From positions 310,001 to 374,000 of the forward strand of contig NZ_JAAAPO010000002.1 in assembly GCF_009909235.1 (NCBI RefSeq): a DNA stretch of 64,000 bases, read 5' to 3'. The notes under the pieces are model-generated. The model was not told where the DNA came from. It saw only the letters and a program-made list of their open reading frames with translations, and did no database searches. Every line of letters starts with the position of its first letter. The stretch's first letter is position 1. This stretch comes from Novosphingobium ovatum (GTDB lineage: Bacteria; Pseudomonadota; Alphaproteobacteria; Sphingomonadales; Sphingomonadaceae). Positions 1 to 8,237 of the stretch are shown here, in pieces. The position numbers were made by a program, and so were the translations under genes.

Positions 1-27
1 TCATAGAGTTCGGGATCGGGCGCTCCT

Positions 28-720
28 TCACGCATCGGGGCGGCCCTCCAGCCAGTCGATCACGGTCTGCACCGGTTCGACATCGGCATATTTCAGCTGC
101 AAATCGGTCAGATTGGCAAAGTGATAGCTCTCATGCTTGTCGGCGCAGCATTCGATCGGCACGATCGTGCGATAGCCGCGCGACAGGCTGTCAACCGCGC
201 CCGCCCGCACACAGCCCGAGGTCGATCCGCCGGTGATGATCACCGTGTCCACCTTGTGCCAGACCAGCAGGCTTTGCAGCGGCGTCTCGAAGAACGGCGA
301 GGGCATGCGCTTGGTGTACACTGTGTCGCCGGGCAGGATTTCGCAGCGCTCATCAAAGGCGTGGCGGTCGCTGTCATATTTGATGTTTTGCAAGCTGTCG
401 GGCGTATCGGTGCGCGTGCCCCACACGCCCGCGTCCGAGGCATCGTCCGCATAGGCCACATGCGTCCAGATCACCGGCATGCCCTTTTTGCGGGCCAGCG
501 CGCTGATCGTGTTCACATATTCGATCTGGCGCGGGTCGGTCTCATAGGCGGTCTTGTAGCGGTCGATCCGGGTATAGGCGTTCTGGAAGTCGATGTTGAC
601 GATCGCAAGCCTTTCGCCAAAGCCGAATTTGGTGCGGGCGGGATTGGCCATCACGTCCTCGAAAATCTGGCGGGCGGTCTTGCCATCGCTGACCATTCTT
701 GTGCCGACGATCGTGCTCAT
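28..720 (-). CDS. Isochorismatase-fold amidohydrolase, N-carbamoylsarcosine amidase-like
   Basis: Cysteine hydrolase of the isochorismatase superfamily, probably cleaving an amide or carbamoyl group. The 230-residue protein shows the expected catalytic triad: Asp44 in 'VNIDFQNAY', Lys137 in 'VYTKRMPS' and the nucleophile Cys170 in 'GGSTSGCVRAG'. The 'STSGCVR' context is typical of the N-carbamoylsarcosine amidase branch; maleamate amidase and nicotinamidase are alternatives. I chose the ATG at 720 over the upstream in-frame start at 771 because AGGAAG lies ten bases before it and the homologous region begins there. It is followed only by the window edge and lies downstream of a TonB receptor, from which a hairpin at 945-972 separates it. 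The true substrate cannot be read from the sequence. Confidence 0.8.
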   Translation of the reverse strand: MSTIVGTRMVSDGKTARQIFEDVMANPARTKFGFGERLAIVNIDFQNAYTRIDRYKTAYETDPRQIEYVNTISALARKKGMPVIWTHVAYADDASDAGVWGTRTDTPDSLQNIKYDSDRHAFDERCEILPGDTVYTKRMPSPFFETPLQSLLVWHKVDTVIITGGSTSGCVRAGAVDSLSRGYRTIVPIECCADKHESYHFANLTDLQLKYADVEPVQTVIDWLEGRPDA

Positions 721-944
721 CTGCTCGAAGCTTCCTTGCAAACGGGGTGTGCGCGCCCGCAACAGGCGCAATTTCAGCCATCAGGTGTGGCGGGATGTGG
801 CGGCCATGGCCATTTTGCCCGGCCATTTGTCCGACAGGTGGAATTGTGAACCGGGCGCCGCGCCGGGGCAAGCGGCCCGCGACAGGCATTTGTGCAAGAA
901 AGGGCCACCATTGCTGGCAGCCCTCGCTTGCAAACAGGGAAAGA

Positions 945-972
945 CGGCCGGGCTCCCTCATAAGCCCGGCCG
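945..972 (-). terminator. Rho-independent terminator after TonB receptor 1
   Basis: A perfect inverted repeat, CGGCCGGGCT and AGCCCGGCCG, with an eight-base loop, lies ten bases beyond the receptor stop codon. Read on the minus strand it is followed by a short T-rich stretch (TCTTTCCC). Confidence 0.65.
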
Positions 973-981
973 CCCCCTTCC

Positions 982-3189
982 TCAGATCTTCAGCTTCAGC
1001 CGCGCGGTAAAGCGCTGCGGATCGCCAGGGAACAGGGAGAGGAAGTTGGCCGTGATCGTCTTTTGCTTGGTCAGGTTCGACACGTCGAAACCAATGCTGA
1101 TCTTGTCGTCGGCGGTGCGATAGGTCACGCCCATGTCGACATAATCTTCGGTCAGGGTGTGCGTGGTGTTCAGCACCGCGACCCAGTACGGCGAGTTGTG
1201 GCGCCATGCCACATTCGCCCCGATCGTGCCCTTGAGCGCGTCCACGGCCTTTTCATAGGCCACGCCGCCGCTGAACTGGAAGGTGGGCGTGCGCACCGGG
1301 CTGAGCGCGGTGGTCAGCGCGGTGGTGGCGGGCGTGATATAGGTGTATTTGGCCTGCATGAACGAGGGGTTGGCAAACAGGGTGAAGTCACCCAGCTTGG
1401 CCGAAGTCTCGATCTCGACGCCCTTGACCACCTGCGTGCCCGCGTTGAACGGCAGCGAGGCGGTCACGCCGGTCACCGGGCTGATCACGGCCGCGGTCGC
1501 CTGCAGGTCCTGCGTGCGGGCGATATAGCCGGTGATGTTGACGCGCAGCTTGTGGTTGAAGAACTCGGACTTGACGCCCGCTTCATACGACCACGTCTTT
1601 TCCGGGCGGAAGGTCACGGCCGAGCTGGCCACCGCCGCGGTGCCGTTCCAGCCGCCCGACTTGAAGCCATTGGTGGCCGAGGCGAACAGCATCACATCGG
1701 GATCAACCTTGTACGACACGGCAAAGCGCGGCGTGAACTTGTTGATCGACTGCGCCAGCGGGATGCCATAGCCCAGCACCGTCGCATCGCTGTAACCCAG
1801 CCCCGCGAACTGGCTGGAGGGCGTGAAGTGCAGCGTCTTCTTTTCCCAGGTGAAGCGGCCGCCCAGCGTCACGGTCAGCGCGTCGGTCACCTTGACATCG
1901 CCCTGGGCATAGCCTGCGGCGGTCTCGGCCTTGAAGCGGTAGATCGAGTCCTGAATGGCGCGGAACGCCGTGGTGCCGCCATTGAAGGTGGTCTGACGGT
2001 CGTTGCTGATTTCCTGCAGATAGAACAGGCCGGCGGTCAGGTGCAGACGGTTGTCGAACAGGCTGGTGTTATACTTCACCTCCTGCGACCACTGATCATT
2101 GGTGCCGTTGTCCACCAGAATATACGCCGCATAAGGGTTGGTGGTATTGGCGTCGTACTGGTTGATATAGCCCTGATTGAGGTGGCGATAGCCGGCGATA
2201 TACTCGATCGAGCCATTGCCCAGATCATAGGCGCCCTTGAACATCAGCGCGGTGTTCATCGACAGGTTGCAATTGCCCTTGCCCAGCAGTTGCAGGGTAT
2301 AGACATTGTTCTGGGTGCATTCGGTCTTGTACAGGCCGGTGGCGGTTTCATAGAACACCGGCACGGTGGCGCCGTTCACGACATAGGGGCTGGCGCCCGC
2401 CACCGAGCGCATACCCGAATAGGTGCTGGCGTTGCGGGTGAATTCAGCCGACATGTCCAGCTTGAGGTTGCTGCTGGCCAGCACGCGCAGGTCGCCGCGC
2501 ATGCCCCAGCTGGTCTCGCCGTTCAGCTTTTCACCCGTGGTGATCGAGCGCAGATAGCCCTTGTCCGAGACATAGAAGGCCGACAGCTTGGACAGCACGC
2601 TGGTCGAGATCGGCATGTCAACCGAGGCCTTGGCGGTGTAGCGGTCGTAGGAACCGGCCGTCACTTCCATCGTGGCGGCGAAATGGTCCTTGGGGCGCTT
2701 CATGATAACGTTGATCGCGCCGCCGGTGGTGTTGCGGCCAAACAGCGTACCCTGCGGCCCGCGCAGCACTTCGACGCGCTCGGTGTCGAAGAAGGCATAG
2801 TTGTTGGCGTTCTGACGCGCGACATAGACGTCGTCGACATAGGTCGTGACGGGGGCGTCAAAGGTGGCGGTCGACTGGCTGTTGCCCAGGCCGCGCAGGT
2901 AATAGGCGTTGGCCGAGGCCAGACCCGCGTTGTGCTGCGAGATCATGCCCGGCACGAACTTCGACGTCTGGATCGCGTCGTTCAGGCGCAGCTGGGCAAT
3001 GGTGGCCTGCGCAAAGGCGGTCACGGCCACCGGCACGTCCTGCAGCTTTTGCTCGCGGCGTTGCGCGGTGACGACAATTTCGCCCAAACCCTGCTCGGCG
3101 GCGGGTTGCGCCTCTTCGGCAAAGGCGGGGGCGCTGAACATCCCCAGCGACAGGATACAGGTGGAAAGCAGCAGATTTTTCTTGGTCAT
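982..3189 (-). CDS. TonB-dependent receptor
   Basis: Outer-membrane TonB-dependent receptor of 735 residues, importing an unidentified ligand. A signal peptide (hydrophobic stretch ending 'APAFA') precedes the TonB box-like 'GEIVVTAQRREQKLQDVPVA', a plug domain with the conserved 'VEVLRGPQGTLFGRNTTGGAINV' segment around residues 125-150, and a beta-barrel ending in an alternating C-terminal strand with terminal Ile. The start at 3189 (MTKKN) gives a normal signal peptide; the in-frame start at 3204 adds five residues. A GntR/FCD regulator is transcribed divergently and a GntR-like palindrome lies 39-56 bases upstream of the start, so local repression by that regulator is likely. The ligand is unknown; sphingomonads use many such receptors for aromatics, terpenoids and plant compounds. 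Confidence 0.9.
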   Translation of the reverse strand: MTKKNLLLSTCILSLGMFSAPAFAEEAQPAAEQGLGEIVVTAQRREQKLQDVPVAVTAFAQATIAQLRLNDAIQTSKFVPGMISQHNAGLASANAYYLRGLGNSQSTATFDAPVTTYVDDVYVARQNANNYAFFDTERVEVLRGPQGTLFGRNTTGGAINVIMKRPKDHFAATMEVTAGSYDRYTAKASVDMPISTSVLSKLSAFYVSDKGYLRSITTGEKLNGETSWGMRGDLRVLASSNLKLDMSAEFTRNASTYSGMRSVAGASPYVVNGATVPVFYETATGLYKTECTQNNVYTLQLLGKGNCNLSMNTALMFKGAYDLGNGSIEYIAGYRHLNQGYINQYDANTTNPYAAYILVDNGTNDQWSQEVKYNTSLFDNRLHLTAGLFYLQEISNDRQTTFNGGTTAFRAIQDSIYRFKAETAAGYAQGDVKVTDALTVTLGGRFTWEKKTLHFTPSSQFAGLGYSDATVLGYGIPLAQSINKFTPRFAVSYKVDPDVMLFASATNGFKSGGWNGTAAVASSAVTFRPEKTWSYEAGVKSEFFNHKLRVNITGYIARTQDLQATAAVISPVTGVTASLPFNAGTQVVKGVEIETSAKLGDFTLFANPSFMQAKYTYITPATTALTTALSPVRTPTFQFSGGVAYEKAVDALKGTIGANVAWRHNSPYWVAVLNTTHTLTEDYVDMGVTYRTADDKISIGFDVSNLTKQKTITANFLSLFPGDPQRFTARLKLKI

Positions 3190-3709
3190 CGTCGTGGCCC
3201 TCATGCAGCGTCGATGTCCGAATTTGTATATTGGTATATCAATATGTCAAAAAAAATCCGCCGCCAACGCCGCTGCTGCGCCGCAATATCGCTGACGCAA
3301 AAATACCCGGCGGTCGGGGAAATGGCGGTATAACAGGGCCTGTGGCGCCGTTCAGGATTGGCTTTCGCGCCCGATTTTGCACCTGCGTATTTCGGCGTAT
3401 TGTCGCCTTTGTCGGGTTTTGTGTCACATAAATCAGTCAATTCGTACAGGGTAAGGGGTGGTGGCTGATTGTCAGCCAATGCGAATCGCGCCTCCGCCCA
3501 AAAACGCGTCCGGCTGGCCCTTGTTTCGCGGAGGGAACTGGCAAAACCCCGAAATATTGTTTGCCATGTTCGCCCGATTGTGAAGTGGGTTTTTCAATGC
3601 CGATTTGTTCTATTTTGCCATTTCTGAATTTAGGCAAATTGAATAATTGGGTTGAAAAAAATTAACCGTGACGTAAGAGTGCGCAAAATAATTGCAAACG
3701 AGGTCGCTA
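3190..3709. other. Divergent intergenic region between TonB receptor 1 and GntR gene
   Basis: About 520 bases with no convincing coding sequence, noticeably richer in A and T than the neighbours. It must hold both divergent promoters. The one clear element is the palindrome at 3228-3245. The short open frames here lack ribosome-binding sites and recognisable protein features. Confidence 0.6.
3228..3245. promoter_or_regulatory. Candidate GntR/FCD operator
   Basis: ATATTG-GTATAT-CAATAT: an inverted repeat with six-base arms. Its core TTGGTATATCAA differs by one base from the TTGGTATACCAA-type operators of GntR/FCD regulators such as UxuR and ExuR. It sits just upstream of the receptor start at 3189, in the intergenic space shared with the GntR-family gene. 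Confidence 0.5.
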
Positions 3710-4441
3710 GTGGTTTCGGGTCAACTCCGTTCGACGGGTTCGGGCCTGCGCTTGCATCAATCTATCGCGCAGGACATCGGTACTCGCATTCTGCAAAAGC
3801 AACTGTTGCCCGGCCAATCGTTGGGCGGCGAAGTGGATGCTTCGGAGCGGATGGGCGTGTCGCGCACCGCCTATCGCGAGGCGATCCGCATCCTGATTGC
3901 CAAGGGCATGGTTGAGAGCAAGCCCAAGGCGGGCACCCATGTGTTGCCGCGCCGGTCGTGGAACCTGCTGGATCCGGACGTGCTGCGCTGGGCTTTTTCT
4001 GATGGGCCGGACCTGTCGCTGGTGGTGCATCTTTTCGAACTGCGCGCCGTGGTTGAGCCCGAGGCGGCGGCTTTGGCTGCTGAGCGACGCACCCCCGCGC
4101 ATATCGAGGCCATGACGAACGCGCTGGAGGGCATGCGCAAATTTGGCTTGGCGCATGCGGCCGGGCAGGCTGCCGATCAGGAGTTCCATCTGGCGATTCT
4201 GGATGCGACGGGCAATGATCCGCTGTGCACGTTGGGGGTGTCAGTGGGGGCAGCGGTGCGGCTAACCACGGAATTCAAACAGAAATTAAGCGCCAATCCG
4301 CGCGATCCCATGCGTGAGCACGAAGCGGTGTATGACGCCATCGTCGCCGGCGATGTCGAGGCCGCGCGCGCCGCGATGCGCTATTTGCTGCGTCAGGCGC
4401 GGTTGGACACATCGCGCGACGCACCGCTGAACGTGCTGTAA
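3710..4441 (+). CDS. GntR-family transcriptional regulator, FCD (FadR) subfamily
   Basis: DNA-binding repressor or activator of 243 residues. The N-terminal winged helix includes 'LLPGQSLGGEVDASERMGVSRTAYREAIRIL'-type GntR features, here with 'VSRTAYREAI' as recognition helix, followed by a wing with 'GTHVLPRRSW'. The C-terminal all-helical FCD domain carries the metal/ligand residues in 'FELRAVVEPEAA', 'DQEFHLAIL' and 'MREHEAVYDAIVAGD'. The start is taken as GTG 3710 because GAGG lies six bases upstream; an in-frame TTG at 3692 has no ribosome-binding site. It is divergent from a TonB receptor and probably regulates it in response to a small organic acid or a breakdown product of the imported compound. 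Confidence 0.85.
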   Translation: MVSGQLRSTGSGLRLHQSIAQDIGTRILQKQLLPGQSLGGEVDASERMGVSRTAYREAIRILIAKGMVESKPKAGTHVLPRRSWNLLDPDVLRWAFSDGPDLSLVVHLFELRAVVEPEAAALAAERRTPAHIEAMTNALEGMRKFGLAHAAGQAADQEFHLAILDATGNDPLCTLGVSVGAAVRLTTEFKQKLSANPRDPMREHEAVYDAIVAGDVEAARAAMRYLLRQARLDTSRDAPLNVL

Positions 4442-4507
4442 CTGGCCCGGCTCATCGTTGGATGTCAAAAGCGAATTGACAGGCGGGGCGCTTCCGCGTC
4501 ATCCGTC

Positions 4508-4521
4508 TGCAAGCGCTTGCT
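4508..4521. promoter_or_regulatory. LacI-type palindrome upstream of secreted hydrolase
   Basis: TGCAAGCGCTTGCT contains the perfect 12-base palindrome GCAAGCGCTTGC, matching the LacI-family consensus with a central CG. It lies about 45 bases before the hydrolase start at 4566. Related sites occur near 5910, 16190, 18921 and 20168. Confidence 0.4.
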
Positions 4522-4565
4522 GTGCGGATACGCGCGGCGGCAGGGCGAGAGCGGGAGAGCATCAG

Positions 4566-5897
4566 GTGAGCGGCAAGAACGGGCGCGCGCAGCGTCATAT
4601 TGGTGGCATGGCGGCATGGGGGGCGGCGCTGGGCTTGGTGCTGACGCCGCTGGGAGGCTGGGCGCAACCGGCCTCGGCTCCGGCCGCGCGCGAAACGCTG
4701 CGGGCCAGCCTGTCTGATCCGGCCCAGTCGCAGGTGCGCTGGTCGGCGGTGGTGCCGGCAGGCTGGAACGGCACTTTGTTGCTGTGGAGCCGTGGCTATT
4801 CCCCCCGCATCGGCGATCCCGAAGTGATCCCGCCCCGCGCGCGTGAGGCTTTGCTGGCGCAGGGCTATGCGCTGGCGGCGTCCGACTATGGCGCGGGTGG
4901 TTGGGCTTTGGCGCAGGCGGTGCCCGCGCAACAGGCCACTATCCGCGCTTTTGCAGCGCAATATGGTGCGCCCAAACGGGTGATCGCCTGGGGCAATTCG
5001 ATGGGCGGTCTGGTCACCACCGCGCTGGCCGAGGACAGGCGGAGCGGGATCGACGGCGCGATCGCCATGTGTCCGTCGATCGGCGGCGCGGTGGGGATGA
5101 TGAACATGGTGCTGGACGGTGCCTTTGTTTTCAAAACCTTGGCCGCGCCGGACGCGGGGCTGCTGCTAACGGGGATCAGCGATGACCGCGCCAATGGCGC
5201 GCGGGCGCAGGCGGCGGTGGACGCCGCGATGCAGACGCCGCAGGGCCGGGCGCGGGTGGCGCTGGCCGGGGTTCTGGGCGGATTGCCGGGGTGGACGCGG
5301 GGCGATCGCCCGCAACCGGGGGCAACTGATTATGCTGCGCAAACTGACGAGATCGGGGCGGTGTTCACCGGCGCGCTGTTCCCGCCCCGCGCCGATCAGG
5401 AAGCGCGGGCGGGGGGCGTGTATTCATGGAACGAACGCATTGATTACGCGGCCCAATTGCGCCTGTCGGGGCGCTATGCCCATGTCGCGGCGATGTACCG
5501 GGCGGCAGGGCTTAACCTGCGGGCGGACTTGGCAAAATTGGCTTCGGCGCCGCGGGTCAAGGCTGATCGCGCGGCGGTGCGCTATATGATGGCGCATTAT
5601 ACGCCGACAGCGCGCCCGGTGGTGCCGATCCTGTCGTTGCAGGCGGTGGGGGACGGGTTGACCTCGCCTTCGTTGCAGCGGGCCTATGTCGATGCCGCCG
5701 GGCCGCGCATGGCGCAGGCTATGTGGTTGAAACAAGCGGGACATTGCGTTGCCACCGCCGACCAGATGGTGATGGCGCTGCGCCATCTGGAGGCGCGGAT
5801 CACCATGGGGCGCTGGCCCGCAAGGCCTGCTGGCGCGGTGGCGCATACCCCGCCGCCGATGCTGCGCCCCTGTTTGCGCGGGCGGGTGTGTCGCTGA
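4566..5897 (+). CDS. Secreted alpha/beta hydrolase
   Basis: Probable serine esterase or amidase of 443 residues, exported from the cytoplasm. The N-terminus has a basic stretch, a hydrophobic core ('AAWGAALGLVLTPL') and an Ala-rich cleavage area ('GWAQPASA'). The nucleophile elbow is 'AWGNSMGGLVT' near residue 175; candidate acid and histidine lie in 'LQAVGDGLTSP' and 'QAGHCVAT' near the C-terminus, in the usual alpha/beta-hydrolase order. GTG 4566 is chosen because GGGAGAG precedes it and it gives a normal signal peptide; in-frame starts further upstream, from 4458, give an unlikely N-terminus. The gene stands alone between the GntR gene and the CapA operon, with a LacI-like palindrome before it and a long palindrome after it. 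The substrate is unknown. Confidence 0.75.
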   Translation: MSGKNGRAQRHIGGMAAWGAALGLVLTPLGGWAQPASAPAARETLRASLSDPAQSQVRWSAVVPAGWNGTLLLWSRGYSPRIGDPEVIPPRAREALLAQGYALAASDYGAGGWALAQAVPAQQATIRAFAAQYGAPKRVIAWGNSMGGLVTTALAEDRRSGIDGAIAMCPSIGGAVGMMNMVLDGAFVFKTLAAPDAGLLLTGISDDRANGARAQAAVDAAMQTPQGRARVALAGVLGGLPGWTRGDRPQPGATDYAAQTDEIGAVFTGALFPPRADQEARAGGVYSWNERIDYAAQLRLSGRYAHVAAMYRAAGLNLRADLAKLASAPRVKADRAAVRYMMAHYTPTARPVVPILSLQAVGDGLTSPSLQRAYVDAAGPRMAQAMWLKQAGHCVATADQMVMALRHLEARITMGRWPARPAGAVAHTPPPMLRPCLRGRVCR

Positions 5898-5902
5898 TCT
5901 TA

Positions 5903-5930
5903 CGCGCTTTGCAAGCCCTTGCAAAGCGCG
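5903..5930. promoter_or_regulatory. 28-base palindrome between hydrolase and CapA operon
   Basis: Two perfect 13-base arms, CGCGCTTTGCAAG and CTTGCAAAGCGCG, separated by CC. The centre TGCAAGCCCTTGCA resembles the LacI-type sites seen elsewhere in the window. The position, just after the hydrolase stop at 5897 and about 100 bases before the CapA start, fits either an operator or a transcription terminator. Confidence 0.5.
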
Positions 5931-6032
5931 TCCGGATTGTTGTACATGATAGCTAAATCACGCGCGTAACAGGCCATCAACGCCGCACGCGCCGTATGCC
6001 CGCCCGTGGGCGCGCATTTTCGGGGAGGAACC

Positions 6033-7148
6033 ATGGCGCATATCTTTCTGGCAACCGGCGATCTGGCCCCGGACCGCGACAATTACGATGACAGCTATGT
6101 CGCGACGCGCGATGTGCTGCGCGCCGCCGACATCACCTTTGGTCAATTGGAAACCAGCTTTGCCCAAAGCGGCGTGCGCCTGCCGCAGGCGCGCCATGCT
6201 GTGCTGGCCCGGCCCGATGGCGCGGCGGCGCTGGGGCGGGCGGGGTTTGATGTCATCTCGATGGCGGGCAACCATTGCATGGATTGGGGCAGCAACGCCT
6301 TTTTCGAAACGCGGCAGAACCTGTTGGCCAATGGCATGGATGTCGTCGGCGCGGGCGCCAATATTGCGCAGGCGCGTCAGCCGGTTATCCGCACTTTGGG
6401 TGATGGGACGCGGGTGGCGGTGCTGGCCTATTCCAGCATTCTGCCGCATTCCTATTGGGCGGATGAGCGCCGCCCCGGCTGTGCCCCGATGCGCGCCCAC
6501 ACGATCTATGAACAGATCGAGCATGACCAGCCCGGCACGCCGCCCCGCACCCACACCTATCCCCATCGTGAGGATCTGGCCGCGATGGAGGCCGACATCC
6601 GCGCCGCCAAGGCACAGGCCGATGTGGTGATCGTCTCGCACCATTGGGGCATCCATTTCGTGCGCGCGGTGATTGCCGATTATCAGCGCGACGTGGCGCG
6701 GGCCGCGATTGCCGCCGGGGCCGACGCCATTCTGGGCGGCCACGCCCACATCCTGAAGGGGTGCGAGGTGATTGATGGCAAGCCGGTGTTCTATTCGCTG
6801 TGCAATTTCGCCACCGACCTGAAAATGGACGAGGCCCATGCCAAGTCCAAGAGTTTCAACGAAATCCGCGTTCTGGCCGAGGAGTGGGAGCCGGATTTCG
6901 AGGGGCTGTACAACTTCCCCAAGGCCGCGCGCCTGTCGATCATCGCCCGGCTGGAGATCGCGGGGGGCAAGCTGCTCCGCGCGGGATACCTGCCGGTCTA
7001 TATCGGGCGGGATGCGGTGCCGCATATCGTCACCCCCGACAGTGCCGAATATGCGCAAGTGGTGGACTATATGACCGCCGTGACCCGCGAGGCGGGGCTG
7101 AACGCGCGCTATACCCCCGCTGCCGACATGGTGGAGATCAGCGCATGA
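6033..7148 (+). CDS. CapA-family metallophosphoesterase-like protein
   Basis: Member of the CapA/PgsA (poly-gamma-glutamate synthesis) family, which has a calcineurin-like phosphoesterase fold. In 371 residues it shows the family motifs 'TGDLAPDRDN' at the N-terminus, 'MAGNHCMDWG' near residue 80, 'VIVSHHWGIHF' near residue 205 and 'GGHAHILKG' near residue 240, which together supply metal-binding Asp, Asn and His residues. There is no signal peptide, unlike capsule-anchoring CapA. The start has a strong GGGAGGA site. Its stop overlaps the start of the next gene by four bases, and it lies in an apparent catabolic operon, so a role in capsule synthesis is doubtful; a hydrolase or amide-ligase-type reaction on a small substrate is equally possible. 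Confidence 0.8.
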   Translation: MAHIFLATGDLAPDRDNYDDSYVATRDVLRAADITFGQLETSFAQSGVRLPQARHAVLARPDGAAALGRAGFDVISMAGNHCMDWGSNAFFETRQNLLANGMDVVGAGANIAQARQPVIRTLGDGTRVAVLAYSSILPHSYWADERRPGCAPMRAHTIYEQIEHDQPGTPPRTHTYPHREDLAAMEADIRAAKAQADVVIVSHHWGIHFVRAVIADYQRDVARAAIAAGADAILGGHAHILKGCEVIDGKPVFYSLCNFATDLKMDEAHAKSKSFNEIRVLAEEWEPDFEGLYNFPKAARLSIIARLEIAGGKLLRAGYLPVYIGRDAVPHIVTPDSAEYAQVVDYMTAVTREAGLNARYTPAADMVEISA

Positions 7149-8173
7149 GCGGCGCGTCCGCCGCGCGCTTGGCCCGGTTCCCGATGGAGGGCTGGGTGCT
7201 GGTCTATTTCCTGTCGTACCTGCCCAATGTGATGATCACGCGGGCCGTGACGGGGCTGGCCGATCCGGTGCTGGGGCGGCCGCTGACCGGGCTGGAAACG
7301 CTGCCTGCCTCGTTGATTGTCAACATGTTGCTGACCTATGGCTTTATCTGGCTGTCGGGCTGGCACCGGGACGCGCATGCGGTGATGGTGGGCCGCTGGC
7401 GCATCCCGTGCCCCACGCGCTGGACGCTGTTGTCGGGGCTGGGGACGGCGGCGATCCTGTTTACCGTGCCCTTGTCCCTGACGTTCAAGGGCGTGTCGAT
7501 CCCGTTCATCCAACTGATCATGCGCGGCGACATCCTGATCATCGCGCCGCTGGTCGACATGGTGTTTGGCCGCCGCGTGCGCTGGTTCAGCTGGGTGGCG
7601 CTGGGCATGGTGGCGGTGGCGCTGGTGGTGACGCTGACCGACCGGGGCGGGCTGAAACTGCCGCCTTTGGCGATCTTTACGGTGGTGGTCTACACACTGG
7701 GCTATTTCACGCGGTTGGCGGTGATGACCCGCATTGGCAAGAATGGCGATGACGCCACGATGCGCCGCTATTTCGTCGAGGAAAAGATGATCGCGCTGCC
7801 CGCTTCGGTGGCGATGCTGGCGGCGGTGTCGGCCAGTGGGCTTGGCGGTCAGTCGGGCGAGCTGTCGGTCGGCTTTCTACAGGTGTGGAGCCTGCCCGCG
7901 ATCTGGCCCTTGATCGGGATTGGCGCGACGCTGACGGTGATTTCGGTGGTGGCGATCATCATCCTGATGGACCCGCGCGAAAACGCCTATTGCGTGCCGC
8001 TGGAGCGCGCCGCCAGTCTGGTGGCGGGCGTGGGTGGCGCGATGTTGCTGGCGTGGATGTGGGGGATGAAGATGCCTCGGCCCGCCGAACTGACGGGTGC
8101 GGCGATCCTGATTGCGGCGATCGTGCTGTTGTCGGTTGCGCCGCGTCTGGGTGGCCGCTTGCGCCGCGCGTGA
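7145..8173 (+). CDS. Integral membrane protein, DMT/EamA-like transporter
   Basis: A 342-residue hydrophobic protein with about nine to ten predicted membrane spans, among them segments near residues 17-35, 55-75, 100-120, 150-172 and 270-295. The overall pattern resembles drug/metabolite-type permeases, but I cannot point to a diagnostic motif. It begins within the stop codon of the CapA-like gene (ATGA overlap), so it is translationally coupled. It probably moves the substrate or product of the neighbouring enzymes across the inner membrane. Confidence 0.65.
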   Translation: MSGASAARLARFPMEGWVLVYFLSYLPNVMITRAVTGLADPVLGRPLTGLETLPASLIVNMLLTYGFIWLSGWHRDAHAVMVGRWRIPCPTRWTLLSGLGTAAILFTVPLSLTFKGVSIPFIQLIMRGDILIIAPLVDMVFGRRVRWFSWVALGMVAVALVVTLTDRGGLKLPPLAIFTVVVYTLGYFTRLAVMTRIGKNGDDATMRRYFVEEKMIALPASVAMLAAVSASGLGGQSGELSVGFLQVWSLPAIWPLIGIGATLTVISVVAIIILMDPRENAYCVPLERAASLVAGVGGAMLLAWMWGMKMPRPAELTGAAILIAAIVLLSVAPRLGGRLRRA

Positions 8174-8185
8174 ATTGCGAATATT

Positions 8186-8200
8186 GCTATCAGTGATAGC
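8186..8200. promoter_or_regulatory. Perfect palindrome before aldehyde dehydrogenase
   Basis: GCTATCA-G-TGATAGC: seven-base arms around one base, located 13 bases after the transporter stop and 37 bases before the dehydrogenase start. It looks like a dimeric repressor operator with an internal promoter; the cognate regulator is not known. Confidence 0.45.
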
Positions 8201-8237
8201 GAAAACTTGTTCTGGGATGCATCTGGAGGCTCTGACC

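Noticed and set aside
1063..3333. 756-codon frame on the plus strand opposite TonB receptor 1
   Set aside because: Antisense shadow; low-complexity translation and no ribosome-binding site, while the receptor shows clear plug and barrel motifs.
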